Origin: Lachnospiraceae bacterium
GTDB taxonomy: Bacteria > Bacillota > Clostridia > Lachnospirales > Anaerotignaceae
Direction of reading: 5' to 3'
Length of the DNA: 32,331 nt
Assembly: GCA_015057875.1 (NCBI GenBank)
Contig: SVDG01000004.1
Span: forward strand, 1 to 32,331
Shown piece after piece: positions 16,805-26,354 of the stretch (the first letter of the stretch is position 1; each line of letters starts with the position of its first letter). Below the pieces are notes generated by a model. That model was not told where the DNA came from and ran no database searches. It worked only from the letters and a program-made list of their open reading frames with translations. The translations under genes and the position numbers were made by a program.

Positions 16805-18148
16805 TCAGAATGTAAGTTTCTGTTTGAAAATTTTTCTTAAGAAATAGGTTGAAAGTACGACTGCTGATAACTCTGCAAGAGGGAAGGAAAGCCATACAAG
16901 GTTGAGCCTGCCTGTAAGTGAAAGCAGGAATGCGGCGGGAACAAGGAAAAGTATCTGTCTTGTAAAGGATACTATAAGGCTGTAAACACCGTTTCCGAGT
17001 GCCTGGAAGATAGCTCCGCAGGATATACCGTAGGCCGCAAAAACAAAGCAGAGAGATATTATCCTTAAGGCGGGGATACCGATCTCAAGCATCTGGTCGT
17101 TTGCTTCAAAGAGGCTTAACAGCACGTGAGGAACGGAATTGAAAAGTATCGTTCCGCAAAGCATTATCACTATGGCTGTAACAACACCTGTTTTGTAGGC
17201 CTCAACTATACGGGCACGGTTTTTAGCACCGTAGTTATATGCGATTATGGGTATAATACCGTTTGTAAGACCGAATACGGGCATAAATATGAAGCTCTGA
17301 AGTTTCATATATACGCCGAAGACTGTAGTTGCGATATATGTGAACTGGAAAAGTATTTTGTTAAGAAGGAAGGTCATAACAGAACCTATGGACATCATAA
17401 CGATGGAAGGCAGACCTACTATATATATCTTTTTAACTATATCTATATGAGGACGTATCTGCGATAATCGGAGTTTAATGTCCTTATTGAATTTGATGTT
17501 GAAGATAACACCCATAATGAAGCCTACTATCTGGCCTGCTACGGTTGCCCATGCAGCACCGGCAACACCTAAAGCGGGGAAGCCGAACATACCGAAAATA
17601 AGTATGGGGTCAAAGATTATGTTTATTACGGCACCTGTTGTCTGGGTTATCATTGAAAAGATAGTTCTTCCAGTGGACTGTAAAAGTCTTTCACACATTA
17701 TCTGGCCGAATATACCGAATGAAAGGATGGTACAGATGGAAAGATAGTCATATCCGCCCTGAACGATCTCGGGGATATCTGTCTGTGTAACGAAGAATGC
17801 CCTTGAGAAAAACAGGCCGAAAACTATAAATAAAACAGAGCTTACAGCTGCAAGGAAAAGCGCTGTGTTTGCTGTTTTGTTTGCAGTATCAAAATTCTTT
17901 TCACCAAGGCTTTTTGAAAGCAGTGCATTTACACCTACGGCTGTACCGGAGGCTATGGCTATCATAAGGTTCTGTATAGGGAAAGAAAGGGATACTGCCG
18001 TTAAGGCGTAGTCGCTTAAATGAGATACGTAGATACTGTCTACTACATTATATAAGGCCTGCACCAGCATGCTGAGCATCATTGGCACAGACATTGTGAA
18101 AAGAAGTCTCTTGACGGGAAGGACTCCCATTTTATTTTCCTGTTCCAT
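16805..18148 (-). CDS. MATE family multidrug/polyspecific efflux transporter
   Basis: MGVLPVKRLLFTMSVPMMLSMLVQALYNVVDSIYVSHLSDYALTAVSLSFPIQNLMIAIASGTAVGVNALLSKSLGEKN: typical MATE N-terminus; 12 hydrophobic segments. Confidence 0.95.
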   Translation of the reverse strand: MEQENKMGVLPVKRLLFTMSVPMMLSMLVQALYNVVDSIYVSHLSDYALTAVSLSFPIQNLMIAIASGTAVGVNALLSKSLGEKNFDTANKTANTALFLAAVSSVLFIVFGLFFSRAFFVTQTDIPEIVQGGYDYLSICTILSFGIFGQIMCERLLQSTGRTIFSMITQTTGAVINIIFDPILIFGMFGFPALGVAGAAWATVAGQIVGFIMGVIFNIKFNKDIKLRLSQIRPHIDIVKKIYIVGLPSIVMMSIGSVMTFLLNKILFQFTYIATTVFGVYMKLQSFIFMPVFGLTNGIIPIIAYNYGAKNRARIVEAYKTGVVTAIVIMLCGTILFNSVPHVLLSLFEANDQMLEIGIPALRIISLCFVFAAYGISCGAIFQALGNGVYSLIVSFTRQILFLVPAAFLLSLTGRLNLVWLSFPLAELSAVVLSTYFLRKIFKQKLTF

Positions 18149-18168
18149 TTATATTCCTCCGATAAAGA

Positions 18169-18190
18169 TAGTTAGCTAACTAAATTAGTT
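18169..18190. promoter_or_regulatory. Overlapping palindromic operator (MarR-like) at the MATE promoter
   Basis: TAGTTAGCTAACTA (18169-18182, 14-bp perfect palindrome) overlapping AACTAAATTAGTT (18178-18190). Located immediately after and overlapping a TTGACA-17-TAAACT promoter on the minus strand (18187-18215). Confidence 0.65.
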
Positions 18191-18215
18191 TATTACTTAA
18201 TATAAGCCTTGTCAA
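18187..18215 (-). promoter_or_regulatory. Putative sigma-A promoter of the MATE gene
   Basis: Minus strand TTGACA (18210-18215), 17 nt, TAAACT (18187-18192). Confidence 0.65.
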
Positions 18216-18355
18216 TGCTTTGCTTAAGCGGAGGATGGTTTTTTGGTTTTTAACAGGCTTTTTATAGTTTAAGTAATAATAATGACGGATAAACACCTTT
18301 TTTTATGTGCTTTTTTATCAATGTTCCTAAAATTTGACAAATAAGTTTTTTAGGC

Positions 18356-18384
18356 TTGAATGAAAGGGATTAACGTGTTATCAT
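18356..18384 (+). promoter_or_regulatory. Putative sigma-A promoter for ACT protein/hom/thrB/lysC
   Basis: TTGAAT, 17-nt spacer, TATCAT. Confidence 0.5.
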
Positions 18385-18434
18385 ATTGCTTATCGTAAAC
18401 AAATGTATTTGGAGGAAAAACAAAGGGAGATATT

Positions 18435-18878
18435 ATGAGGCAGGAAAAGGATTTCTTTATAGTAGATAAAAAAGTACTTCCTGAGATCTTTATTAAGGTC
18501 ATGGAGGTCAAAAAGCTTCTTGAAAGCAGAAAAGAAAAGACTGTGCAGGATGCCGTTAACAGAGTAGGCATAAGCAGAAGTGCTTTTTATAAATACAGGG
18601 ATTCGGTTTTCCCGCTTTATGAAAATACCATAGGTAAAACCGTAACTATTGCCATAGTAACAGAGGATACCCCCGGACTTTTATCGGCTATCCTTAACGA
18701 TATAGCTTTTGCGGGTGCAAATGTTCTTACCATAAACCAGAGCGTACCCGTAAACAGTATAGCAAACGTTACCATAACCATTGAGACCAACAATATGAAC
18801 GACAGCCTCGGCGTGCTTATGGACAGACTTGAAGCACATGACAAGGTAAGAGACTTAAGAATAATTGCCAGGGAGTGA
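18435..18878 (+). CDS. ACT domain-containing protein, PheB/UPF0735 type
   Basis: FFIVDKKVLPEIFIKVMEVKKLLES...VNRVGISRSAFYKYRDSVFP, followed by ACT domain TVTIAIVTEDTPGLLSAILNDIAFAGANVLTINQS. Confidence 0.92.
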   Translation: MRQEKDFFIVDKKVLPEIFIKVMEVKKLLESRKEKTVQDAVNRVGISRSAFYKYRDSVFPLYENTIGKTVTIAIVTEDTPGLLSAILNDIAFAGANVLTINQSVPVNSIANVTITIETNNMNDSLGVLMDRLEAHDKVRDLRIIARE

Positions 18879-18883
18879 TACTT

Positions 18884-20104
18884 ATGATAGATATAGCTAT
18901 ACTCGGATACGGAACGGTTGGAAGCGGAGTATATGAAGTAATTAAAAATAACCAGGAAATAGTTGACAGGAAAAGCGGAAAGCACATAAACATAAAATAT
19001 GTACTTGATTTAAGAAAATTTTCCGGGGATCCTGTTGAGGATATACTTACAGATGATTTTGAAAAAATACTTAATGATGAGGATGTAAAGATCGTTGCAG
19101 AGGTAATGGGCGGAGTTGAGCCTGCATATACATTTGCTAAAAAAGCTTTGTTAAAAGGCAAAAGCGTTGTAACAAGCAATAAGGAACTTGTTGCAAGCCA
19201 CGGACAGGAGCTTATAGCCATAGCCGCAACTAAAAAGGCAAACTTCCTTTTTGAGGCAAGCGTTGGCGGAGGCATACCTATAATAAGGCCCTTATGCTCA
19301 TCTCTTACAGCAGACTGCATACTTGAGATAAAAGGTATATTAAACGGAACAACAAACTATATCCTTACAAAAATGGCCTATGAGGGCAGTGGCTTTGACG
19401 AGACCCTTAAAGAGGCACAGGCTCTCGGGTATGCCGAAAAAGACCCTACAAACGATATAGAGGGCTTTGATTCCGTAAGAAAACTTGCTATACTTTCTTC
19501 TCTTGCATATAAAAAGACAGTCGATTTCAGGGATATATATACAGAAGGTATAACAAAGATAACAAAGACAGATATAGAATACGCAAAGGCACTTAATAGC
19601 ACCATCAAGCTTATAGGTGAAAGCAGGCTCAAGGGAGATAAGATAGATGCAAAGGTTGCACCTCTTATGATAAAGAACACTCACCCCATAGCTATGGTAA
19701 ACGGTGTATTCAATGCTATCTTTATAAACGGAGATATGTCAGGCGACACTATGTATTACGGAAGCGGAGCAGGAAAGCTCCCTACAGCGAGTGCGGTCGT
19801 TTCTGACATTATAGATGCGGCAAGACACGTTGGCGTAAATATAAGGATAGACTGGGACGATGAAAAAATGCCCATTATACCTTTAGGTGACACTAAGGTA
19901 TGTGCTATGATACGTTTTGCTAAAAAAGACGCAAAAACAGAGGAAAGATGTGTTGCAGCTTTTGACGGAGCTGATATAATAAGGCTTGAAGGTCACGAAG
20001 GAGAGTTTGCCCTTTTAACAAAGGCCCAGAATGAAAGTGACATAAAAGCTATACTTGAAAAACTTGGTGAAGAAGTTTTAAGCTTCATCAGAATGGAAGG
20101 TTAA
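18884..20104 (+). CDS. hom: Homoserine dehydrogenase
   Basis: MIDIAILGYGTVGSGVYEVI, VTSNKELVASHG, FEASVGGGIPIIRPL, ILNGTTNYILTKM, DPTNDIEGFDSVRKLAILSSLAY; C-terminal ACT-like region. Confidence 0.97.
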   Translation: MIDIAILGYGTVGSGVYEVIKNNQEIVDRKSGKHINIKYVLDLRKFSGDPVEDILTDDFEKILNDEDVKIVAEVMGGVEPAYTFAKKALLKGKSVVTSNKELVASHGQELIAIAATKKANFLFEASVGGGIPIIRPLCSSLTADCILEIKGILNGTTNYILTKMAYEGSGFDETLKEAQALGYAEKDPTNDIEGFDSVRKLAILSSLAYKKTVDFRDIYTEGITKITKTDIEYAKALNSTIKLIGESRLKGDKIDAKVAPLMIKNTHPIAMVNGVFNAIFINGDMSGDTMYYGSGAGKLPTASAVVSDIIDAARHVGVNIRIDWDDEKMPIIPLGDTKVCAMIRFAKKDAKTEERCVAAFDGADIIRLEGHEGEFALLTKAQNESDIKAILEKLGEEVLSFIRMEG

Positions 20105-20108
20105 TAAA

Positions 20109-21005
20109 ATGATACACGTAAAAATACCCGCAACAAGTGCCAATGTAGGCTCTGGCTTTGACAGCGTTGGCTTTGCGCTTAAACTTTATAACGAAATATG
20201 GGTAGAAGAGGCCCCCGCGGGAGTGCTTGAGATAGAGTCCCTTGGCGGAGATAAAAATGTGCCTAAGGATGAAAATAACCTTATCTACTCGACTATAGCG
20301 GATTTCTTCAGGAATGAAAGAAAAGAACTTCCCGGCTTAAGGATAAAACAGAAGGATAATATTCCTTTTACAAGAGGGCTTGGAAGCAGTGCGGCCTGTA
20401 TTGCAGGAGGTCTTCTTATTGCAAACGAGCTTGCAGGAACAAATTATACAAAAAAAGAGCTTGCTGTTATGGCGGCAAGAAAAGAGGGACATCCCGATAA
20501 CACCAACCCTGCCATTTTCGGCGGCGTTGTTTCAGGTGCTATGACAGAGGGCGGCATGGTATATGTAAAAATGAGTATGCCACAGAACCTTATATATGCC
20601 GTTATGGTCCCGGATTATTATGTATCTACCCAGAAGGCGAGAGCAGTTCTTCCCAAAGATGTACCTTTAAGGGATGCAGTTTTTAACTGCCAGAGGGCGG
20701 CTCTTCTTACGGCATCCATTGCCACAGGCAGGTTTGATAATTTAAGGGTAGCGGTAGATGACAGGCTTCATCAGCCCTACAGAAAAGAGCTTATACCGGG
20801 ACTTTATTCCATATTTGATGAGTCCTATCATAAGGGAGCCCTTGCAACGTTTTTAAGCGGTGCCGGACCTACTATAATAAGTCTGCTTGAAAAGAAGGAT
20901 ATGGAAAGCTTTGATAAGGGTATGAAATTATTCTTTGAACACGCTTACGGTAACTGGAAGATAGATTATATTGCACCTGATAACGAGGGTGCGCAAGTTT
21001 TATAA
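20109..21005 (+). CDS. thrB: Homoserine kinase
   Basis: IPATSANVGSGFDSVGFAL, FTRGLGSSAACIAGGL, FLSGAGPTII (GHMP kinase motifs). Confidence 0.97.
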   Translation: MIHVKIPATSANVGSGFDSVGFALKLYNEIWVEEAPAGVLEIESLGGDKNVPKDENNLIYSTIADFFRNERKELPGLRIKQKDNIPFTRGLGSSAACIAGGLLIANELAGTNYTKKELAVMAARKEGHPDNTNPAIFGGVVSGAMTEGGMVYVKMSMPQNLIYAVMVPDYYVSTQKARAVLPKDVPLRDAVFNCQRAALLTASIATGRFDNLRVAVDDRLHQPYRKELIPGLYSIFDESYHKGALATFLSGAGPTIISLLEKKDMESFDKGMKLFFEHAYGNWKIDYIAPDNEGAQVL

Positions 21006-21011
21006 GCAAGG

Positions 21012-22253
21012 ATGGAGGAAACAGGTTTGTTAATTGTTCAGAAATATGGCGGTAGCTCCGTTGCAAATACCGAAAGGATATTTAATGTAGCTAACCGTAT
21101 TATAGATACAGTTAAAGAGGGTAATGAGGTAGTTGTTGTTTTATCAGCCCAGGGTGACACAACAGATGACCTTATAGCAAAGGCGGCAGAAATTGACCCC
21201 AATGCATCACGAAGAGAAATGGATATGCTCCTTTCAACAGGAGAACAGCAGTCAGTTGCGCTTATGGCGATGGCTATAAATAAGCTCGGCTACAGGGCTA
21301 TATCTCTTAATGCGGCACAGGTAGGCATTTCAACATCATCAGCCTACAGCAATGCAAAAATCAGGTCTATCCGCAAATCAAGGATAGAAAGAGAGCTTTC
21401 AAGGGGATACATCGTTATAGTAACAGGCTTCCAGGGCGTAAATAAATACGATGACGTTACTACCCTTGGAAGAGGCGGTTCGGATACATCAGCAGTTGCC
21501 CTTGCGTCGGCACTTCACGCTGATCTTTGCGAGATATACACAGATGTTGAGGGTATTTACACAGCAGACCCCAGAGTAGTTAAAAACGCAAGAAAGCTTG
21601 ATTACATAAGCCACGATGAAATGGTAGAGCTTGCCACATTAGGTGCAAAGGTTCTTCACAACAGGTCTGTTGAGGTTGCAAAAAAATATAACGTAGAGCT
21701 TGTTGTAAGAAGCAGTCTTACAAAAGCAGAGGGTACATTAGTTAAGGGGGATACAAAAATGGAAAAAGTGCTTGTAAGCGGAGTAGCTTCAGATAAGGAT
21801 ATATCACGAATAACAGTTATGGGTCTTTCTGACCAGCCGGGTGAGGCGTTCAAGCTTTTCTCACTCCTTGATAAGGCTGGTATCTGTGTTGATATCATCA
21901 TCCAGTCATTGGGAAGAAAGAGCAAAAAGGATATTTCATTTACAGTAAGCAAACAGGATCTTCCTATGACCCTTGAAACGCTTGAAAAGAATAAAGACAG
22001 ACTTGGCTTTGCCGAAGTTTCACACGATGACAACGTTGCAAAGCTTTCTATCGTAGGTGCAGGCATGGCTACAAACAGTGGTGTTGCAAGCCTTATGTTC
22101 GAGGCACTTTTCGATGCAGGCGTAAACATCAGCATGATATCAACATCAGAGATCAAGATATCTGTTCTTATTGACGAGAAGGATGTTGAAAGAGGTATGA
22201 TAGCCGTTCACGATAAATTTAACCTTGCAGAGTCAAACTATAGAAGAGACTGA
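21012..22253 (+). CDS. lysC: Aspartate kinase
   Basis: LIVQKYGGSSVANTERI, GRGGSDTSAVALASALHADLCEIYTDVEGIYTADPRVV, two ACT domains at C-terminus. Confidence 0.96.
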   Translation: MEETGLLIVQKYGGSSVANTERIFNVANRIIDTVKEGNEVVVVLSAQGDTTDDLIAKAAEIDPNASRREMDMLLSTGEQQSVALMAMAINKLGYRAISLNAAQVGISTSSAYSNAKIRSIRKSRIERELSRGYIVIVTGFQGVNKYDDVTTLGRGGSDTSAVALASALHADLCEIYTDVEGIYTADPRVVKNARKLDYISHDEMVELATLGAKVLHNRSVEVAKKYNVELVVRSSLTKAEGTLVKGDTKMEKVLVSGVASDKDISRITVMGLSDQPGEAFKLFSLLDKAGICVDIIIQSLGRKSKKDISFTVSKQDLPMTLETLEKNKDRLGFAEVSHDDNVAKLSIVGAGMATNSGVASLMFEALFDAGVNISMISTSEIKISVLIDEKDVERGMIAVHDKFNLAESNYRRD

Positions 22254-22254
22254 T

Positions 22255-22286
22255 AAAAAAGCCACTCATATGAGTGGCTTTTTGTT
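22255..22286. terminator. Bidirectional terminator between lysC and htpG
   Basis: aaaaaagccactcatatgagtggctttttgtttt. Confidence 0.85.
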
Positions 22287-24224
22287 TTACATATTTTCCA
22301 TAAGGAGCTCAAGTATTTTGTTGCTTCTATCTATGAAGGCAGACATATCATCGGGTTCGAGTGCTTTCTGACTTATCTGTGCAAGGTCAAAAAGCTGACG
22401 GCAGATAAGCTCTGTAACATCTTTCTTTTCCATATTGTCCTTAAGCTTAAGGAAGCCCTTAACAAGAGAGTTGTTTGAGTTAAGCACAAGTGTAACATCG
22501 GGCTTGATATTGCCGAACATATCGGCTATCTGTCCCTGTCCGCGTTCACGGTATATCTTCTGTATCTCGGCCATACGTCTTGCTTCTTCTGAAACAAGGA
22601 GCATACCTGATACTGAAGAAGCCTTAAGGGGCTCGACCTTAACAAAAAGCTCCTGTTTATCGAGGATACCGCGGAAGAGGTTCTGCACTTCGTCGTTTGT
22701 GCGTGCAGCGGCTTCTTTTTCTGCTTCTGAAGCGTTTTCATCGCTTTCTTTCATATTGTCGGAAAGCTCGCTGTCTACTCTTAAAAGAGTTATGTTTCCG
22801 TCTTCTTTCATCTCAAGGATAGTAACGAAGGGACGGTCTATTTCTGAGTTGAGGATAAAGGCGTCCATACCCTGCTCCTTAAAGAGCTTGATATACTGGC
22901 TCTGCTGGCTTACATCGTTTGCGTAGTAGATGGTGTCACCTGTTATATCCTTGTTATCTGCGATAAACTCATCAAGTGTCTGGTATTTATCGGAGAAAGT
23001 TTTGTAAATAAGGGCAGATTTCATCTTATCGTAGAATTTCTCTTCTTTTACGCAGCCGTATTTGATGAACATACTGATGTCATCCCAGATCTTTTCATAA
23101 TGCTCTCTTTCGTTTTTAAAGAGCTTAACAAGCTTATCCGCAACTTTTTTGGAAACGTAATTGCTCATTTTACCTGAATAGCCATCATTCTGAAGAGTGC
23201 TCCTTGATACGTTAAGGGGCATATCGGGGCAGTCCATAACACCTTTAAGAAGGAGAAGGAACTCGGGGACAACTTCCTTGATGTTATCCGCAATATAAAC
23301 CTGATTGCAGTAAAGCTTAACTTCTCCGTCAAGGGTATCTGTCTGGTTGATGATCTTGGGGAAGTAGAGTATACCCTTAAGTCTGAAAGGATAGTCCATA
23401 TTAAGATGTATCCAGAAAAGAGGGTCGTTCATATCAAAAAATACCTTGTGGTAGAATTTGATATAATCTTCGTCTGTAAGCTCATTAGGCTGTCTGAGCC
23501 AGAGAGGAGTTGTTTCGTTTATAAGCACAGGCTCGTCAGGTGTTGTTTCCTCTTCTTTTTCATTACCCTCAGCAACAGGCTGGGGTTTTCTTATATAATC
23601 GTAGTAGATCTCTACGGGCATAAATGAGCAGTATTTATCTATTGCCGCACGCAGAGTGTATTTATCAAGGAATTCCTTGCCATCTTCACCTATATATAAT
23701 GTTATTGTAGTTCCGCGGTCAGTTTTATCGCTTGCATCCATTTCAAACTCAACGCCGCCTTCGCATATCCATTTGGCAGCCTCGGCACCTTCTTTATAAG
23801 AAAGTGAGTTTATCTCTACTTTATCAGCTACCATATATGCTGAATAGAAGCCAAGACCAAAGTGACCGATTATCTGGCTTCCTTCATCCATTTTGTCCTG
23901 ATATTTTGATATAAAATCAGTTGCACCTGAAAAAGCTATCTGATTTATATATTTTTTTATCTCGTCTGCTGTCATACCGATACCGTTATCGGTTATCTCG
24001 ATCGTTGAGTTTTCCTCATCAACAACAACGCTTATGTAGAATTTTTCATCAGCCTTGATGTGGGGTGCTTCTCCCATACCCATAAGCTTCTGTAATTTGT
24101 TTACAGCATCACAGCCGTTTGAAATAAGCTCACGGATAAAGATGTCCTTATCTGTGTAGAGCCATTTTTTTATGATAGGTAAAAAATTGTCGCTGTTGAT
24201 AGAAAGGTTGCCCTGTTCTTTCAT
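22287..24224 (-). CDS. htpG: Hsp90-family molecular chaperone HtpG
   Basis: FIRELISNGCDAVNKLQ, ITDNGIGMTADEIKKYINQIAFSGA, IGHFGLGFYSAYMVADKV, DRGTTITLYIGEDGKEFL. Confidence 0.97.
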   Translation of the reverse strand: MKEQGNLSINSDNFLPIIKKWLYTDKDIFIRELISNGCDAVNKLQKLMGMGEAPHIKADEKFYISVVVDEENSTIEITDNGIGMTADEIKKYINQIAFSGATDFISKYQDKMDEGSQIIGHFGLGFYSAYMVADKVEINSLSYKEGAEAAKWICEGGVEFEMDASDKTDRGTTITLYIGEDGKEFLDKYTLRAAIDKYCSFMPVEIYYDYIRKPQPVAEGNEKEEETTPDEPVLINETTPLWLRQPNELTDEDYIKFYHKVFFDMNDPLFWIHLNMDYPFRLKGILYFPKIINQTDTLDGEVKLYCNQVYIADNIKEVVPEFLLLLKGVMDCPDMPLNVSRSTLQNDGYSGKMSNYVSKKVADKLVKLFKNEREHYEKIWDDISMFIKYGCVKEEKFYDKMKSALIYKTFSDKYQTLDEFIADNKDITGDTIYYANDVSQQSQYIKLFKEQGMDAFILNSEIDRPFVTILEMKEDGNITLLRVDSELSDNMKESDENASEAEKEAAARTNDEVQNLFRGILDKQELFVKVEPLKASSVSGMLLVSEEARRMAEIQKIYRERGQGQIADMFGNIKPDVTLVLNSNNSLVKGFLKLKDNMEKKDVTELICRQLFDLAQISQKALEPDDMSAFIDRSNKILELLMENM

Positions 24225-24290
24225 TTTGATTCCTCCTTGCCAATTAAAACATTACTTAAAGTAATGATAATATTTTTATCAATGATACTA

Positions 24291-24317
24291 TTGTATCATC
24301 CACAAATAAAAAGTCAA
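24291..24317 (-). promoter_or_regulatory. Putative htpG promoter
   Basis: Minus strand TTGACT (24312-24317), about 16 nt, TACAAT preceded by tga. Confidence 0.55.
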
Positions 24318-24324
24318 TAAAAAT

Positions 24325-24351
24325 TTAGCACTCAATAAGCTTGAGTGCTAA
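24325..24351. promoter_or_regulatory. CIRCE element (HrcA operator)
   Basis: TTAGCACTC-N9-GAGTGCTAA, a perfect match to the canonical CIRCE inverted repeat. Confidence 0.97.
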
Positions 24352-24775
24352 CAGAGATATTATTATTGCTGAAAAAATCGGCTATGTATGCGTCAAATGT
24401 GTATTCCGCACTGCGGTCCAGTGAAAAGTTTTTCATCGAGATCCCCGTAATACAGTTTATGGAGCCATTCTCATAGGTTATGTTTAAAAACAGTGCCGAT
24501 GCACCGTTTACACCGGGAACGCTTCCGGGATCGAGGGAAAAAACTATTTTTATAAGACGGGGAAGACGATTGCCTTTTATGGCCTCAAAGGCGTAAGGCT
24601 TTATTTCCTCCCAAAGGCAGTATTTCGTTTCTTCATCATCATATTTTTTCCCGTTTATGCTGAAAGAAGCAAAGGTGTTTATGTTGATCTCCCTTAATTC
24701 AAATTTATCGAATACGTCACTTTTTAAAAGTGTGTTCATAAAGGCCTTTATATTGAGTGCTTTATAAATCGTCAT
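24332..24775 (-). CDS. Hypothetical protein, possibly DUF5721-like
   Basis: 147-aa ORF filling the gap upstream of htpG on the same strand (MTIYKALNIKAFMNTLLKSDVFDKFELREININTFASFSINGKKY...). Family recognition is tentative. Confidence 0.75.
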   Translation of the reverse strand: MTIYKALNIKAFMNTLLKSDVFDKFELREININTFASFSINGKKYDDEETKYCLWEEIKPYAFEAIKGNRLPRLIKIVFSLDPGSVPGVNGASALFLNITYENGSINCITGISMKNFSLDRSAEYTFDAYIADFFSNNNISVSTQAY

Positions 24776-24838
24776 TGTAACAAACTCCCTTCAGATAAAA
24801 ATTATAATATAAATTAAGGCTTGTTGGAAGTATTTTTA

Positions 24839-24867
24839 TTGTTTGAAGGGCGATTTTATAGTATTAT
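24839..24867 (+). promoter_or_regulatory. Putative promoter for MBOAT/SGNH genes
   Basis: TTGTTT, 17-nt spacer, TATTAT. Confidence 0.45.
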
Positions 24868-24902
24868 CAAAATAGTATGTTCAAGTTTGGGAATGGTGTA
24901 AA

Positions 24903-26354
24903 ATGATATTCAATTCTTACGAGTTTATCGAATTTTTTATAATTTCATCATTGATATATTTCGTTGTGCCACAAAGGGTAAAATGGCTCGTTCTGCTTGT
25001 TGCAAGCTATATTTTTTATATGGCGTGGAGAACAGAGCTTATTGTGCTTATTGTTTTTTCAACGTTTATAAACTACTTCTTTGCGGGGCGTATATATAAG
25101 CAAAAGGACAGGACAAAAAAGAAAAGGAGCCTTATACTTTGCCTTGTTATAAACTTCGGGCTTCTTTTTGTTTTTAAATATCTTACCTTTGCAACAAATA
25201 CCTTTGAGTGGCTTTTCGGCATTTTAGGTATAGGCTATACACACAGGGAGTTTGATATAATCCTTCCTATGGGTATTTCCTTCTATACCTTCCAGGCATC
25301 GGCTTATACCATAGATGTTTACAGGGGAGATATAAAGCCGGAGAGGAACTATCTTAAATTTTCGTTATTTATAAGCTTCTTCCCACAGCTTGTGGCGGGG
25401 CCTATCGAGAGAACAAAAAATCTGCTTCCTCAGTTTTATGAAAAGCATAAGTTTAGTCTGCAGAGGGTCTATTACGGTGTGCAGATAATGCTTTACGGCT
25501 TCTTTAAAAAGGTCGTTATTGCAGACAGGTTGGCAGTTGCTGTAAATACGGTTTATAACAACGCGGGAAGCTATGGCGGACTTTCTTTTGTTGTGGCTAC
25601 TGTGCTTTTTGCTTTCCAGATCTATTGTGACTTTTCGGGCTATTCCGATATAGCAAAGGGTGCGGCTAAGGTGCTTGGTTTTGATCTTATGGATAACTTT
25701 AAAAGCCCTTATCTTTCAACAGGCATCAAGGAATTCTGGAGAAGATGGCACATATCCCTTTCAACATGGTTTATGGATTATGTATATATTCCCTTGGGTG
25801 GAAACAGATGCGGTAAAATAAGGAGCCTTTTTAATCTTTTTGTTACCTTCCTTGTAAGCGGACTGTGGCACGGTGCAAACTGGACATTTGTTTGCTGGGG
25901 CGCTCTGCACGGGATCTATATGGTTATAGGAAGACTTATAGGCGGAAACAGGAAAAATGCAGAAAAGAGAAATTTCGTTTTAAATATTGTAAAATGTGCT
26001 TTCACATTTGCCCTTGTTACCTTTGGCTGGATATTCTTCAGGGCAAATACCGTAAGCGATGCCTTCTATATAATAGCCCATCTTTTTGATGATGTATCGG
26101 GCTGGTCAAGTGTGCAGTATCTTTATGATGTGGCTACAGGAATGGGCCTTAACGTAGCAGAGCTTTTTGTTGTGGCTTTTTCAATAATGCTTCTTATCTT
26201 TATGGAGCTTATAAGCGGCAGGAAGCAGGTTTTTGATTATTTCAGGCAGAAGCCTTATATCATAAATGTAGGTTTTATGGCGGCACTTGCCATAATAATA
26301 CTTACGACAGGAGTGTTCTATAATGCGGGAGAGTTCATCTACTTCCAGTTTTAA
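24903..26354 (+). CDS. MBOAT family O-acyltransferase (AlgI/DltB-like)
   Basis: ILPMGISFYTFQASAYTIDVYRGDIKPERN, FFPQLVAGPIERTKNLLPQF, FCDFSGYSDIAKGAAKVLGFDLMDNFKSPYLSTGIKEFWRRWHISLSTWFMDYVYIPLGGNRCG, SGLWHGANWTFVCWGALHG. Confidence 0.96.
   Translation: MIFNSYEFIEFFIISSLIYFVVPQRVKWLVLLVASYIFYMAWRTELIVLIVFSTFINYFFAGRIYKQKDRTKKKRSLILCLVINFGLLFVFKYLTFATNTFEWLFGILGIGYTHREFDIILPMGISFYTFQASAYTIDVYRGDIKPERNYLKFSLFISFFPQLVAGPIERTKNLLPQFYEKHKFSLQRVYYGVQIMLYGFFKKVVIADRLAVAVNTVYNNAGSYGGLSFVVATVLFAFQIYCDFSGYSDIAKGAAKVLGFDLMDNFKSPYLSTGIKEFWRRWHISLSTWFMDYVYIPLGGNRCGKIRSLFNLFVTFLVSGLWHGANWTFVCWGALHGIYMVIGRLIGGNRKNAEKRNFVLNIVKCAFTFALVTFGWIFFRANTVSDAFYIIAHLFDDVSGWSSVQYLYDVATGMGLNVAELFVVAFSIMLLIFMELISGRKQVFDYFRQKPYIINVGFMAALAIIILTTGVFYNAGEFIYFQF

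Noticed and set aside
18817-19320. 167-aa minus-strand ORF over hom
   Set aside because: Shadow ORF antisense to homoserine dehydrogenase; no recognisable motif or RBS.
21656-22156. 166-aa minus-strand ORF over lysC
   Set aside because: Shadow ORF antisense to aspartate kinase.
22435-22926. 163-aa plus-strand ORF over htpG
   Set aside because: Antisense shadow of htpG, low-complexity Ser/Leu composition.
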